Below are positions 1-9,110 of a DNA stretch of 64,000 nucleotides, piece after piece. The notes below the pieces were generated by a model that was not told the DNA's origin, made no database searches, and worked only from the letters and a program-made list of their open reading frames with translations. A program made the translations under genes and the position numbers. The stretch comes from Trichobilharzia regenti (lineage: Eukaryota; Platyhelminthes; Trematoda; Strigeidida; Schistosomatidae). The stretch lies in the NCBI GenBank assembly GCA_944472135.2, contig OX235270.1, forward strand, positions 85,445,168 through 85,509,167. The letters run 5' to 3'. Numbering within the stretch: position 1 is the stretch's first letter; each line of letters opens with the position of its first letter.

Positions 1-396
1 GCGTCCTGATAACACTGTTGTTTCCGCCCCTAAAGACAACTTTGGTTGGTCGTCATGCCGCGTCTTCCCATCTGCATAATACTACCTGAGTGGGATATCC
101 ATATGTATTGGTGTCGGAGGTGGTGATAAGTGGGTCCCCTATGTGCGGTTTTAAGAACGGTAGTTCACACAGCACGTCAACCGAGAGTTTTCGGAAAGTT
201 CTTGCGGCACAGGGAGATCAAACGGTGTCTACATAAACCATTACATTGAAAGGAAGCGTAATGGCCTTTCTACTACGGCCACGGAAATATTGAGGTAAGC
301 GGGACCTAAGTTTATTTTAGTGAATACTGCGGCTGTCAAAGACTACCGGGTTAGTATTGGATGGCGTGTACTGGATGCCTGTCTGGGAGGAATTTT
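1..396. other. Unassigned left edge with a primer-binding-like site
   Basis: No reading frame of recognisable origin is seen. Bases 107-122 (ATTGGTGTCGGAGGTG) match the sequence next to the 5' LTR of the intact Gypsy-2 element on its coding strand, where it is the likely tRNA primer-binding site. This suggests the stretch may be the LTR/leader edge of another decayed Gypsy element on the plus strand, but no LTR pair is visible, so the assignment is weak. Confidence 0.25.
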
Positions 397-743
397 TCAA
401 TGTACTTGAAGACTGAACGATCAATTCATGGTTGTTTGCTCAAACCCAAATCCTCCATATTCTTCGCGGGAGTCATCGTCTCATCGTTCGCTGTTCGGTG
501 GAATATTAAAAACTATCAGAAGTATTATCGTGATTTATTGATATAACATTTATTCTTAGACCTTGTGTATAATAACCTAATTGTTGGCTCTTTATTTGTG
601 CAAGAATAAAGGGTTCTTGAGTCACCAATTTGCGTTCTGATTTTTCGTGTTATTTATTGCGCATAGTTTCTGAAAGTCTTCGAGGGATATCGTGAGGTCC
701 CACGTAGTAAGAGCTGGACATTGATATTCTCTGAGAGTTGGCT
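397..743 (+). repeat. Degenerate BEL/Pao LTR (solo)
   Basis: The stretch is alignable from end to end with the BEL LTRs at 4560-4919 and 8169-8526: it shares the CTTGAAGA-TGAACGATCAAT start, the GTCATCGTCTCATCG block, the AATAAAG polyadenylation-like signal and the GTAAGAGCTGGACATT end. It is clearly diverged and no internal BEL sequence follows it, so it is most simply an old solo LTR or truncated copy. No target duplication could be recognised. Confidence 0.7.
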
Positions 744-900
744 TATTCAGTGCATTGTAATCACATCTAGAGCACCATTCGGTCCTATTTTCCATAGGCA
801 CCATTTGTAATGGTGAGTCCCAATGACAATTCGAGGGCCGGAAATCCCCCAATTAGACAGAGAAACAAATTTTGCCTTCGCTCATGGTTCACGAAAAACT
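744..900 (-). pseudogene. Gypsy-type reverse transcriptase fragment
   Basis: Read on the minus strand, about 50 codons resemble the N-terminal part of an LTR-retrotransposon RT: a CRPSNCHWASPL-like motif (here RPSNCHWDSPLQMVP) is followed by a WRPCxDYRALN-like motif (here EWCSRCDYNALNKPT). The frame stops soon after and is cut by the BEL-like LTR on the left. It is a dead fragment; the family differs from both Gypsy elements in this window. Confidence 0.55.
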
Positions 901-1439
901 GAGGGGTTTCTGTGCCAGCAACTATTAATATTATTATTATTCCTGTGGGTCACGAGAAGAACACAGCCCTCCAGCAGCTCAAAACCGATTCTTTGTATTC
1001 TCTGTAGTTATTTTAGGCTGGACCTGCGATCGCACATAGGCCACTGCCTCCTTCCAAGACTTCCTAAATGATACGATTGGGCCTTCCCCAACTGATCATC
1101 TCTAGCTCAGGTGCCGATACAGCGATTTACTGGTGTGCGATGAAATACAACCGTCTGCTCAGAGTTCGTCCGATCCATCCCATTTCATATACCTTCTACA
1201 GTTAACCCTAAAATTTATTATTAATTTAAAAATATTTTTTCTCAAGCGAGATTTCGATGTTACTTGTCCAGGGTGAATATCCGTGTTTTAATGTCAGTGG
1301 AACAAAGTTTTCACTGAAGTATTCGGATTTCGCATTTGATTATGCAGCCAATATATATAATTATATATCGCTGAAATTCTAATCAGTGTTATTGATAATA
1401 CCATGTTTCTCCTTTGTACCCAAATAGAAGACAGGGCCT
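901..1439. other. No recognisable feature
   Basis: Non-coding as far as I can see; frames are short and interrupted. No LTR, SINE or LINE signature was recognised. Confidence 0.4.
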
Positions 1440-1769
1440 GAACAGAACTCAGTTTCTCAGCTCCTCCTTACGCTATATCTTTCATATCATTATCGTACCA
1501 CAGCCCACTCATCTCCTGCCACTCAGCATCCGCAGGAAAGCCTGGTGAGCGATATAATTCGAGGACATCTAAAATATTACTCCGCTGGCTTCATTATATT
1601 CGGCATACTTGTTGACCAATATGTTTGCCACTGATTCATTCCCACAGTCTCTTGTTACTAATTTCTCCTGGCACGCAATCTCATCTTCAGAGTGCAGCCG
1701 GAGAGGGAAGGTGTTGATAAAAGTTTACAAAAGCCTGTTCGAATTGATTTCCATGTCGCGCACTGCCAG
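1440..1769 (-). pseudogene. RTE LINE 3' part, left of the Gypsy insertion
   Basis: The stretch 1660-1769 matches the intact-order LINE copy at about 48430-48540 (same GGAGAGGGAAG-TGTTGATAAAAGT block and CTGTTCGAATTGATTTCCATG block). In that copy the sequence continues without a break into what lies here at 16553 and beyond. So this is the downstream part of an RTE LINE on the minus strand whose upstream part was pushed about 14.8 kb away by the Gypsy composite. The last four bases, CCAG (1766-1769), recur at 16553-16556. Confidence 0.65.
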
Positions 1770-2044
1770 TTTAACGACAAAAGACAAGAGTCAGGGAACA
1801 AATCCTTTATTAAGGAAATCAACACGCATTTATATACATTTCATGTACATTATTATAGCTTATTCAAGCAGACAAACAGTCTTCTAATTGGTTGTTTCTT
1901 ACAGAAAGCTGACTTTGCATCTCTTTGTGACTGTTTCTTGAATGTCAGATAATCTATACGCCAAGTCTGCTATGACTGGCTGTTGAATCAGTCCACTGAC
2001 GTAAAATGCTGTCTACCATTTTTGGCTAGCCTGCTCTCACCACA
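1770..2044 (-). repeat. Gypsy-1 3' LTR
   Basis: 275 bp. On the minus strand it starts TGTGGTGAGAGC and ends GTCGTTAAA. It reads as identical to the LTR at 15811-16085 apart from its last coding-strand-but-one base (plus-strand position 1771, T instead of G). Near identity of the two LTRs implies a recent insertion, in contrast to the damaged coding region. It contains the stop codon of the pol tail. Confidence 0.9.
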
Positions 2045-2313
2045 CTCGTCCCCCCGTCGAATAGCTTAGTGCGCAGGCGTTCCGACATTCTGGGTGATAC
2101 ATCCTCTAGTTGGGGATTGTTACTGACCGGCTTGTCCCACTGTACCCATCGTTGGAGCTGACTGGCGTCAACTCGTTTCTGATTGTCACCTCTTCGGATG
2201 GTATATACTTGACCCCGTCTTTTTATGATTGTGTATGGTCCTTCCCACTTTGGAAGGAGTTTCCGTGAACCTGACCCGCATCCAACTGTATATATTCTGT
2301 CTCTACACTTCAC
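2026..2313 (-). pseudogene. Gypsy-1 pol C-terminal tail
   Basis: A 95-codon frame continues the integrase frame after a frameshift near 2310. It carries the post-integrase GPYTI motif (KWEGPYTIIKRRGQVYTI), typical of the GPY/F module that ends many Gypsy integrases. The frame runs out of the internal region into the 3' LTR, which supplies the last codons and the stop. The overlap with the upstream frame and the shift of register mark it as a broken part of one polyprotein rather than a separate gene. Confidence 0.75.
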
Positions 2314-3623
2314 TTGGTCCCCGACTGCAAAGGTAATGCACTGAGTCCTTCTTTCAGCTGAGACTTCGCAACATCACTCCGCTGCTTCTGCATTACATTC
2401 TTGACTGCTTCTTTCCACTCCGCTTTTAATTTCGTCGTACTCCACTTTTGGTGAAGGGGCCAGGTCTCGTTGTGTGTTGGTAATCGTGGTTTTCTACCGT
2501 ACATCAGTTGAAAGGGTGACTTCTTCGTTATTTCCTGAGTGGTAGCACGATGTGTTAGTAGAATCAATGGAAGCTCCGTTTCCCAGTTACCGCCCTTCGA
2601 GGCTAGCCACTCCTCCAGTGTACGGTTGTTTCTCTCCGTTAGGCCATTCGTTTGTGGATGATATGGGGTCGTTCTGATCCTCTTGATGCCTAGCTGTTGC
2701 AAACGGAAAGTAAATTCTTCACTCTCGAAACAGAGACCTTGGTCTGTCAGTATTGTCTTTGGTACGCCATGGTCTGCAACGATGTGTCTAACTACTGCAT
2801 CTGTCACGGTCCTTGCACGTTGGTCTGGGATTGCTACGGCGTCTACCCATCGTGTCACGTGTTCCGTAATCACCAAGAGGTACTGATTACCATTGGATGT
2901 CTGGGGAAATGGACCCATGACATATACGGACCACAAGTCACCTATCGCCGTAACTGGAATCGACTGAAGTGGTGGTCGTATGCGCCGGTCGCCTTTCATT
3001 AGCTGGCACCGTGGACATCCAAGTACGTATCTTGCTACGTCTTCTCTCATACCTGGCCAGTACATGCTTTGTCTTAGGAGGTCGGTTGTTCTGGCCATGC
3101 CTGTATGTGCTAACTGGTGGCATTCTTCTATCATGTCGTGGAGCAACGATTGAGGTATGACAGCCAGCCAGCTTTCATCGTTCTCTTGCCAGGTCATAGT
3201 CCCGTAGGCATTCACTCTTAGTCGATCTCTCTGTCTGAGCAGTGTGGTTAACTCCTTACTCGCTGTAGCTTGATCCACTTCTATTCCGTTGGAGATCACC
3301 TGTATTACTGTATTCAGCGTATCGTCCAACCTTTGCCTGCGTGCATGCCTTAGTGGGTCTTGTTCTACTGCATGCACTCCGTAGGCGACCTCAGGCAACT
3401 CAGACTCATCTTCAGGTCTCGATAACAAATCTGCCAAGACATTTTCAACTCCAGGAACGTGTGAGATCGTAAAATCGTACTCCTGAAGACGCAACATCCA
3501 CCGTGACAATTCCCCCCGTGGGTCGCTCGCTGTCTTCAAAAACTGTAGTGGCTTATGACCAGTTTCGATGTGGAACCGCCGGCCGAGTAAATAAGGTCTC
3601 CATTTGTCGACTGCCCATACCAT
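2310..3623 (-). pseudogene. Gypsy-1 RNase H end and integrase
   Basis: 437 codons. The first 75 residues are the end of RNase H, but the usual TDH motif reads ETGHKPLQFL, so a catalytic aspartate is replaced by glycine. An HHCC zinc-binding region follows (H in CHQLAHTG, C in GCPRC). In the integrase core the first catalytic Asp is lost (WSVYVMGPF where a WxxDxxGP motif is expected); the second Asp (TDQGLCFES) and the Glu (TNGLTERNNRT) are present. With RT in another frame upstream, the copy cannot make a functional polyprotein. It lies downstream of 4480-3641 in the same element. Confidence 0.85.
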
Positions 3624-3640
3624 TGCTAAACATTCTTTCT

Positions 3641-4480
3641 CTATTGTTGAATACTTTCGCTGTGCGTCAAAACCCGACTGGCATACTCAACGATTCCCTT
3701 ACCCTGTCTTAGGACCGCACCTATGGCGTAGTCACTGGCATCTGTGCACACTGTGAACTGTCTTCCAGGTACAGGTAGTTTTAGCGTCATTTGTTGGTGG
3801 TCGAGCAGCTGCTTAATTCTGTCGAATGTCCTCTGCGACTCCTCCGACCAAACAAACTTCGGCTCACCTAGTAGCCTATACAGAGGGGCTGCTATCTCAT
3901 TGAAGTTCTTCACAAAGCGACTATAAAACGCTGCTCTACCCAAGAATTGTCTCAATTTTCTCTTTGAATTCGGGGGTGGGATCGTTTTAATCGTCAAAAT
4001 TTTCTCCGGTAGTGGTTTAATCTCACCATTTCCCACTTTATATCCCAACAGAGTAACATTCTTTTCGGCTAACTGAGACTTGGTTTTGTTGACGCGCAGT
4101 CCAACCTCTTCGATGCCTCGCAGCACGGCTTCTACATGGTTCACATGATCGTTTTCGTTTTGACTGTATACGACGATATCATCACCATACACCTCCACGA
4201 TTTTCAGGTTCTTAAGTAATAGCGTCATCAGTCGTCTGAACGTAAACGGTGCACCTGCTAGTCTAAACGGCAAGCGTTTAAATCGATATTGTGTCTGACC
4301 CACGATGAATGCCGTCTTATCTCTATCACCTTGTTTTATCGGTATCTGCCAGTATCCTGAGAAAAGATCGAGAACCGAAAACAAATTCGCGCCTTGTAGG
4401 CGCTCTAAAGTTTCTATTACTGTTGGCATGGCACACGGTCTTAACTCGATCATACTGTTTAAACTGTCGAAAATCAACAC
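3641..4480 (-). pseudogene. Gypsy-1 reverse transcriptase and RNase H start
   Basis: 279 codons. RT motifs in order: a LFSVLDLFSGYWQIPI block with the first metal-binding Asp, RLPFRLAGAPFTFRRLM (thumb side of the palm), and the VEVYGDDIVVYS active-site box. LLGYKVGNGEIKP and the RKLRQFLGRAAFYSRFV connection follow, then the RNase H start VCTDASDYAIGAVL. The frame is lost at the join to the next frame (3623), and upstream of 4480 the KKDGS-like motif is scrambled by further frameshifts before BEL-A interrupts at 4559. Defective polyprotein fragment. Confidence 0.85.
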
Positions 4481-4559
4481 AAAATCTATACTTCCTATTC
4501 GCTTTTTATCCTAACAGTTCAAGAGTTGTACGGGCTAACAGCAACATCAATAAAATCAT

Positions 4560-4919
4560 TGTCAATGGGGTTGAAGATTGAACGATCAATTCATGGTTGT
4601 TTGCTCAAACCCAAATCCTCCATATTCTTCGCGGAGGCATCAATACGACAGTCATCGTCTCATCGGTCGCTGTTCAGAAAGAAGGGTGAAACATCGTCAG
4701 AAGTAATCTTATGATTTATTATTGTAATATTTGTTCACAGACCTTAGTTCAGTTATTCTTTTTATATGTTGGTGTAACAATAAAGAATTCTCAAGCGGCC
4801 AATCGGTGTTTTGGTTTTTTCGTCCGTTATAACTAAGCGTTTCTGAAGTCTTCAAGGAACAGCGTGGGCGCGAGCGTAGCAAGAGCTGGGCATTAACGGT
4901 TTATGAGACGTGGCTGACA
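4560..4919 (+). repeat. BEL-A 5' LTR
   Basis: 360 bp, TGTCAATGG to GTGGCTGACA. It contains a polyadenylation-like AATAAAG near 4782. Its U3 carries the CAAACCCAAATCCTCC variant shared with BEL-B, unlike the LTR at the other end of the same element. Confidence 0.9.
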
Positions 4920-5063
4920 GTTTATGATGGTAGAAACAGATTTGGCGGATTCAAGCAGTTGGTGAAAGTTTGGATAGTCGCCGTTCATTTTTCCTGGTGC
5001 CGGTCAAGTCCTCTTTGAACAAGCAATATCTGGAACTTTTTTGGAATTGGGTCAAGTTCAACA

Positions 5064-7019
5064 ATGCCTGGGTCAAAGAAGGGACAGAGTGTCTTGGATG
5101 CAAACAGGAAAGTAAGTCATTGTGACTTGTCTGTTAATTGTAACGATGTGTCTGATGTTAAGCATGACATGGTTGATGTTACTGTTTCGCCGTTCAGGGA
5201 TAATAGGAACATCAAACTCCCTAAATTTGAACCACGGTGTTTTGATGGAAACCCGGCCGATTATTTACAATTTGTAAAGGAGTTTGAGATCATGTTGAGT
5301 AGTTATCTATTAAGTGATGAATTGAAGTTAATGTATTTGATGAGGTATTGCACTGGAGATGCTGCAAGAGCTATACAGTGCTGTAAGTTTATGAAGCCAA
5401 AAGAGGGCTACTACGAGGCTATGAGCATATTACGTCAAAGGTTTGGAAGACCTTCGATGATTGCAGGGAAATTATTCGAGGCTGTTAAGGGTAATGGTGG
5501 TCAATTACAGGATGACTCCCAGGCACTCACTGAGTTTTTAGATAATTTGCTAATTTACAAGAATGGAATGATTTCGATGAATCGCATGAGTGACCTCAAC
5601 TCGAGTTTTATACTAGAAGTAATAGCAAGACGCCTACCTACTCGACTGCAAAGGAAGTGGGTGAAGATAAGCTCCCGTATGGAGGATGAGGGTATCGAGC
5701 CAAAGTTTGATGATATCCTGAAACTGGTAAATACTAGTGTCAATCAATCTATGAGCAAGTTTGCCAGTCTATTGAATCTCACCCCTAGAATAGAGCAGTC
5801 TGAGAGCAAAATGCAATCATTGATGACGAGTAGGCCTCAGAGAGGTGGATATCGAGAAGGCTCCATGATGTCTAGTAATGCATATAGACCTAGTGAGTGT
5901 AACAGGTTTCGTAGTACATCCTCAACAGATAAGTTGCAAGATGCAAGACAAACACGGTTGTGTTTTACACGTTTGCAAGAGGTGCATACAGAAGTGAACT
6001 GTGAACCAGTGAGCAAGTTCAGTGATAAGCTAAATGTAAACTCCAGGTCTGACTCCGAATTGTGTGACGATAACGGTGCGGTCAGGAAGTCTGTAGTTGC
6101 AACTGGTAAGCCATTGTTGAATAGAGTGTCACAGAATAGAGTTACTGCTTCAGAGTGCAGTTCTGACCCTACAAGTTTACAAGGTATTACTAGTCAGAGT
6201 GAAGATATAAAACCTTTAATGATTTGTGAGGAGGAACCAAAATTGTCTACTTCTGTTATTAAAGAGTTTGAAAATGATGAACTTGACGGTAAATTGAATA
6301 TTTGTGATAATGATCATGATAGTGCAGATTTGTCTTTGGTTGATCATGATGAAATGAGGGGAATGCCTACTACTGCTAAGTTGAACAAAGGTTCTGTACA
6401 ACTTGAACGTGAAGTAGAAATAAATGCAGATGCAGTTGCAGAAGGCATGCGTACTTGTGAGACCGTCAGTGTGATTGATCAGCATGTAGCCCACCTATCA
6501 TCAGATGATAGTGCTAAACCTGAGCTGATAGTAAAAGACAGCAGTGGTGGTGGTCTTGCAGGTAGACAACTTTCTGAAAGTCGAGCAACAACAGCTTTTG
6601 ATCCACCGCTAACTTCATCAACTGATATCAATCAGTCGTCGTTGGTGCTGTCATCCACAATGAAACAGATACCCATCAACTCAAGTATCTTGTGCAATGA
6701 CTATGATAGTATCAGTTCGTTTGAAAGGACGAATATCAATGGTCAGTTTAGTGAGGATAAGCCAAGTGTAAACGAGAGAGTAATTGTTAAATTGACTTGC
6801 ACGAATAAAGGCATTTCTAGTTTCAAGTTACTATTTGAATGTTATTATCTTTGGTGTAAATTACTCTGTTTCTACGCTTGGTTGACCAGATACTTCGTGT
6901 GTTTGTTCGTCATCTATATTCTACGATACAATGACATGGGCGTGTTGCCGTTCAGATTTGAGGATATAGCTCATAGAAGGAAGTTAGCAAATGAACTCTG
7001 CGACGATTTTCCAACCTAG
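5064..7019 (+). CDS. BEL-A gag (DUF1759 type) with residual pol tail
   Basis: 651 residues starting at the first ATG after the LTR and leader. Residues about 50-200 (from IKLPKFEPRCFDGNP to KLFEAVKGN) look like the DUF1759 gag domain of BEL/Pao elements, the structural particle protein. No CCHC zinc knuckle or protease DSG/DTG motif is seen in the middle. Residues about 590-640 (LLFECYYLWCKLLCFYAWL and RYNDMGVLPFRFED) resemble the segment just before the integrase zinc region of BEL-C (9249 onward). This implies a large internal deletion joining late gag to the end of RNase H/pre-integrase. The same fusion in BEL-B shows it was inherited. The frame is intact over its full length. Confidence 0.8.
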   Translation: MPGSKKGQSVLDANRKVSHCDLSVNCNDVSDVKHDMVDVTVSPFRDNRNIKLPKFEPRCFDGNPADYLQFVKEFEIMLSSYLLSDELKLMYLMRYCTGDAARAIQCCKFMKPKEGYYEAMSILRQRFGRPSMIAGKLFEAVKGNGGQLQDDSQALTEFLDNLLIYKNGMISMNRMSDLNSSFILEVIARRLPTRLQRKWVKISSRMEDEGIEPKFDDILKLVNTSVNQSMSKFASLLNLTPRIEQSESKMQSLMTSRPQRGGYREGSMMSSNAYRPSECNRFRSTSSTDKLQDARQTRLCFTRLQEVHTEVNCEPVSKFSDKLNVNSRSDSELCDDNGAVRKSVVATGKPLLNRVSQNRVTASECSSDPTSLQGITSQSEDIKPLMICEEEPKLSTSVIKEFENDELDGKLNICDNDHDSADLSLVDHDEMRGMPTTAKLNKGSVQLEREVEINADAVAEGMRTCETVSVIDQHVAHLSSDDSAKPELIVKDSSGGGLAGRQLSESRATTAFDPPLTSSTDINQSSLVLSSTMKQIPINSSILCNDYDSISSFERTNINGQFSEDKPSVNERVIVKLTCTNKGISSFKLLFECYYLWCKLLCFYAWLTRYFVCLFVIYILRYNDMGVLPFRFEDIAHRRKLANELCDDFPT

Positions 7020-7020
7020 A

Positions 7021-7600
7021 GCGTCAACCTGAGAAGGGTTGTAGGCGTACTGCTGTAAGTCCTACAATTCTTCAAAGGGTAGCGCATCAATGAGCAGTCC
7101 AATGTGCTCGGTGTGTGATTTTGTACATATGTTCATATTGCATATACTGAATTGATATCATCTGTCATCTAGCTGTTGGTAATTCTGTTTGTGTCCGGAC
7201 GACTTCCACTTGGATCATCAACCTGAGAAGGAATGTAGGCGTACTGCTGTAAGTCCTACAGTTCTTCAAGGGTAGTTTGTCGTGCCAGAATCCACAACAT
7301 TTGATGTGTTGATTGTACATATGTTTGTGTTAAATAATTGTGTGAGTTCCAATTGATGTAATTGTTGGTTAATCTTGTTTGTGTCCGAACATTCCACGAC
7401 TTACAATCGTCAACCTGAGAAGGGTTGTAGGCGTACTGGTGTAAGTCCTGCGATTCTTCAAAGGAATTCCATCAAGACATGATCTGCGAGTTTGTTTGTA
7501 CAGTTTGTATATATGTGTGGTGTGTCATATCAATTGGTGTTTTTGGATTCATTGTGTTTACTTGTTGTTTTCGTATCTTGTTGTTATTGCATAATTTTGT
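7021..7600 (+). repeat. Three ~190-bp tandem units in BEL-A
   Basis: Units begin near 7021, 7214 and 7406 with TCAACCTGAGAAGG, followed by TGTAGGCGTACTG(G/C)TGTAAGTCCT, and end in T-rich sequence with GTTTGTGTCCG. They lie between gag and the 3' region. BEL-C has two such units at 10906-11280. Role unknown; the regular spacing suggests a structured or packaging-related non-coding region, but that is inference. Confidence 0.8.
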
Positions 7601-7908
7601 TAAAATTTTCGTCGTGATTACTTCTGAAGTTGTGTCCACTCTTCTACATCCATGAATGAATTGATTGATGTTAAGGACAGCAGATGGGTCGTATACGCCG
7701 GGGAGGCTAGGCTATTGCTGAGAATGAAATGCACACGGAGATAATTGTTAGCTGCGGTCCGACACGCCGGGGAGAAAGAGTGTAAACGACTGAGGCTCGC
7801 ATACGTCACCGCTACTAGAACTGAGGCAGAATGAGTGACAAGCGATTGCAGTGGTAATTGGTAGTGAGTAGATAAGAGGATGTGCGTAGAGTATCGTGAG
7901 GCGGTGCT

Positions 7909-8190
7909 ATGGTCACGTTGCATTCTGCAAGAGTCATTCTAGCAAGTGGCGATTGTGTTGCAAGATGTCAAGAGGAGGTCTCTGTCTGGAGGCGCAGGTC
8001 GTCAGCGATGTGTGAGATTGTGCTGTGGGTATGCTTGTGGTGTGTTGGCTTTTCTGTTTGTTTTCCATTTCAGCTCTGTCCGTGTGACCCAGGTTCTCGC
8101 AATGGCATCCAAGTCAACGTGCATTGGTCGTGGAGGAAAAAAGGGTTGGATCCCTTTTTGCCGGGGAGTGTCAATGGAGTTGAAGATTGA
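7909..8190 (+). CDS. Small hypothetical ORF before the BEL-A 3' LTR
   Basis: 93 codons, sense strand, in the place where an env-like gene would be. It has a hydrophobic stretch (EIVLWVCLWCVGFSVCFPF) in mid-protein and runs into the LTR, which supplies the stop. The same frame stays open in BEL-C (11597-11878) with only a few changes. I recognise no family. Since the two copies are nearly identical, openness is weak evidence of coding. Confidence 0.2.
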   Translation: MVTLHSARVILASGDCVARCQEEVSVWRRRSSAMCEIVLWVCLWCVGFSVCFPFQLCPCDPGSRNGIQVNVHWSWRKKGLDPFLPGSVNGVED

Positions 8191-8526
8191 ACGATCAATT
8201 CATGGTTGTTTGCTCAAAATCAACTTCCCCAATTTTCGCGGAGGCATCAATACGACAGTCATCGTCTCATCGGTCGCTGTTCAGAAAGAAGAGTGAAACA
8301 TCGTCAGAAGTAATCTTATGATTTATTATTGTAATATTTGTTCACAGACCTTAGTTCAGTTATTCTTTTTATATGTTGGTGTAACAATAAAGAAATCTCA
8401 AGCGGCAGATCGGTGTTTTGGTTTTTTCGTCCGTTATAACTAAGCGTTTCTGAAATCTTCAAGGAGCAGCGTGGGCCCGAGCGTAGCAATTGCTGGGCAT
8501 CAACGTTTTATGAGACGTGATTGACA
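8169..8526 (+). repeat. BEL-A 3' LTR
   Basis: 358 bp, TGTCAATGG to GTGATTGACA. It differs from the 5' LTR by a clustered block (CAAAATCAACTTCCCCAATT in U3) and scattered changes. The clustered block is shared with the BEL-C 3' LTR. Confidence 0.9.
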
Positions 8527-9047
8527 ATCATCTTTTAACATCTCTCGCACTTGTCGCTCAACTTCGCCTTCCAAATGACATGGAACTCTTCGCGTCGTAA
8601 ATGACCTTACTTTCGGATCACTTAACGGAATTTCATGATTCACCTTATCGGAATAACCCTATGGGTCGCCATCTCCAGTGAACAGATGATCGTATTTATT
8701 AATTAACTCTGTCATCCTGTGTACCGTCGACAGCTTAACCACTGTTATCTCGCTGGTCTCATACATGATGATATGCTCTGTGCGTCGGTGGCACAGTGGT
8801 TAACACTCTTGCCAACCATGCACATATTCCGGGGTTCGAGCCCTCGCCGACGCACACCTGATGTATATGGTTGGCCTGAGAAATTTGGGCTACCAATATC
8901 CACGCTGAAAATTCCATACTTGTACCAAATATAGAGTGTGGAATCAAGGTGTAATAGAAAAAGTATTTCGTGATCACAACGTTAGCTTGTGTGTCGATTA
9001 TGGCACCAATTTGCCGGAGGAAATCGTCTTAACGTAAATGGTGTTGG
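8527..9047 (-). pseudogene. Gypsy-1 protease-RT linker, first copy
   Basis: On the minus strand this encodes the stretch leading to RT (HLEGEVERQVREM near the BEL junction). It aligns with 14487-14800 (second copy) but is diverged, and is split by a SINE at 8780-8962. Together with the TSD it lies directly next to BEL-A. It ends where the truncated BEL-C LTR begins. It is part of a duplicated Gypsy segment, see findings. Confidence 0.7.
8780..8962 (+). mobile_element. tRNA-derived SINE, copy A
   Basis: The head is tRNA-like: GTGCGTC at 8780 and GACGCAC at 8849-8855 would pair as an acceptor stem; a TGGCACAGTGG A box and a GGTTCGAGCCC B box of RNA polymerase III lie between. The body (CTACCAATATCCACGCTG, TTGTACC) is shared with copies B-E. 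The 3' end is A-rich (AATAGAAAAA). The second Gypsy copy at 14730-14745 lacks it, so it is a genuine insertion. Confidence 0.85.
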
Positions 9048-9110
9048 TGTCAATGTATTTGAAGATTGAACGATCAATTGATGGTTGTTCGCTCAGACAC
9101 AATTCCTCTG
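9048..9110 (+). repeat. Truncated BEL LTR start
   Basis: TGTCAATGTATTTGAAGATT and about 45 further bases match the first part of the BEL LTR, then the match breaks and RNase H/integrase sequence follows at once. The rest of the LTR, gag, protease and RT are missing, so BEL-C is a deletion derivative. Confidence 0.75.

Larger units (their letters stand above)
4560..8526 (+). mobile_element. BEL-A: gag-only BEL/Pao element
   Basis: Complete by structure: LTR 4560-4919, LTR 8169-8526, and the 5-bp target duplication ATCAT at 4555-4559 and 8527-8531. It sits in the Gypsy-1 RT on the opposite strand. Inside are one gag frame (5064-7019), about 190-bp tandem units and a 3' region. Protease, RT, RNase H and integrase are absent, so it could only move with enzymes supplied by a related element such as the parent of BEL-C. 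BEL-B repeats the same gag design. Confidence 0.88.

Noticed and set aside
7021..7600. CRISPR-like array
   Set aside because: Regular ~190-bp units are too long, lie inside a retrotransposon and have homologous rather than unique spacers.
7618..7923. 101-codon antisense frame, also open in BEL-C at 11306-11611
   Set aside because: The two BEL copies are almost identical over this stretch, so shared openness says little. No motif was recognised, and it is antisense to the element.
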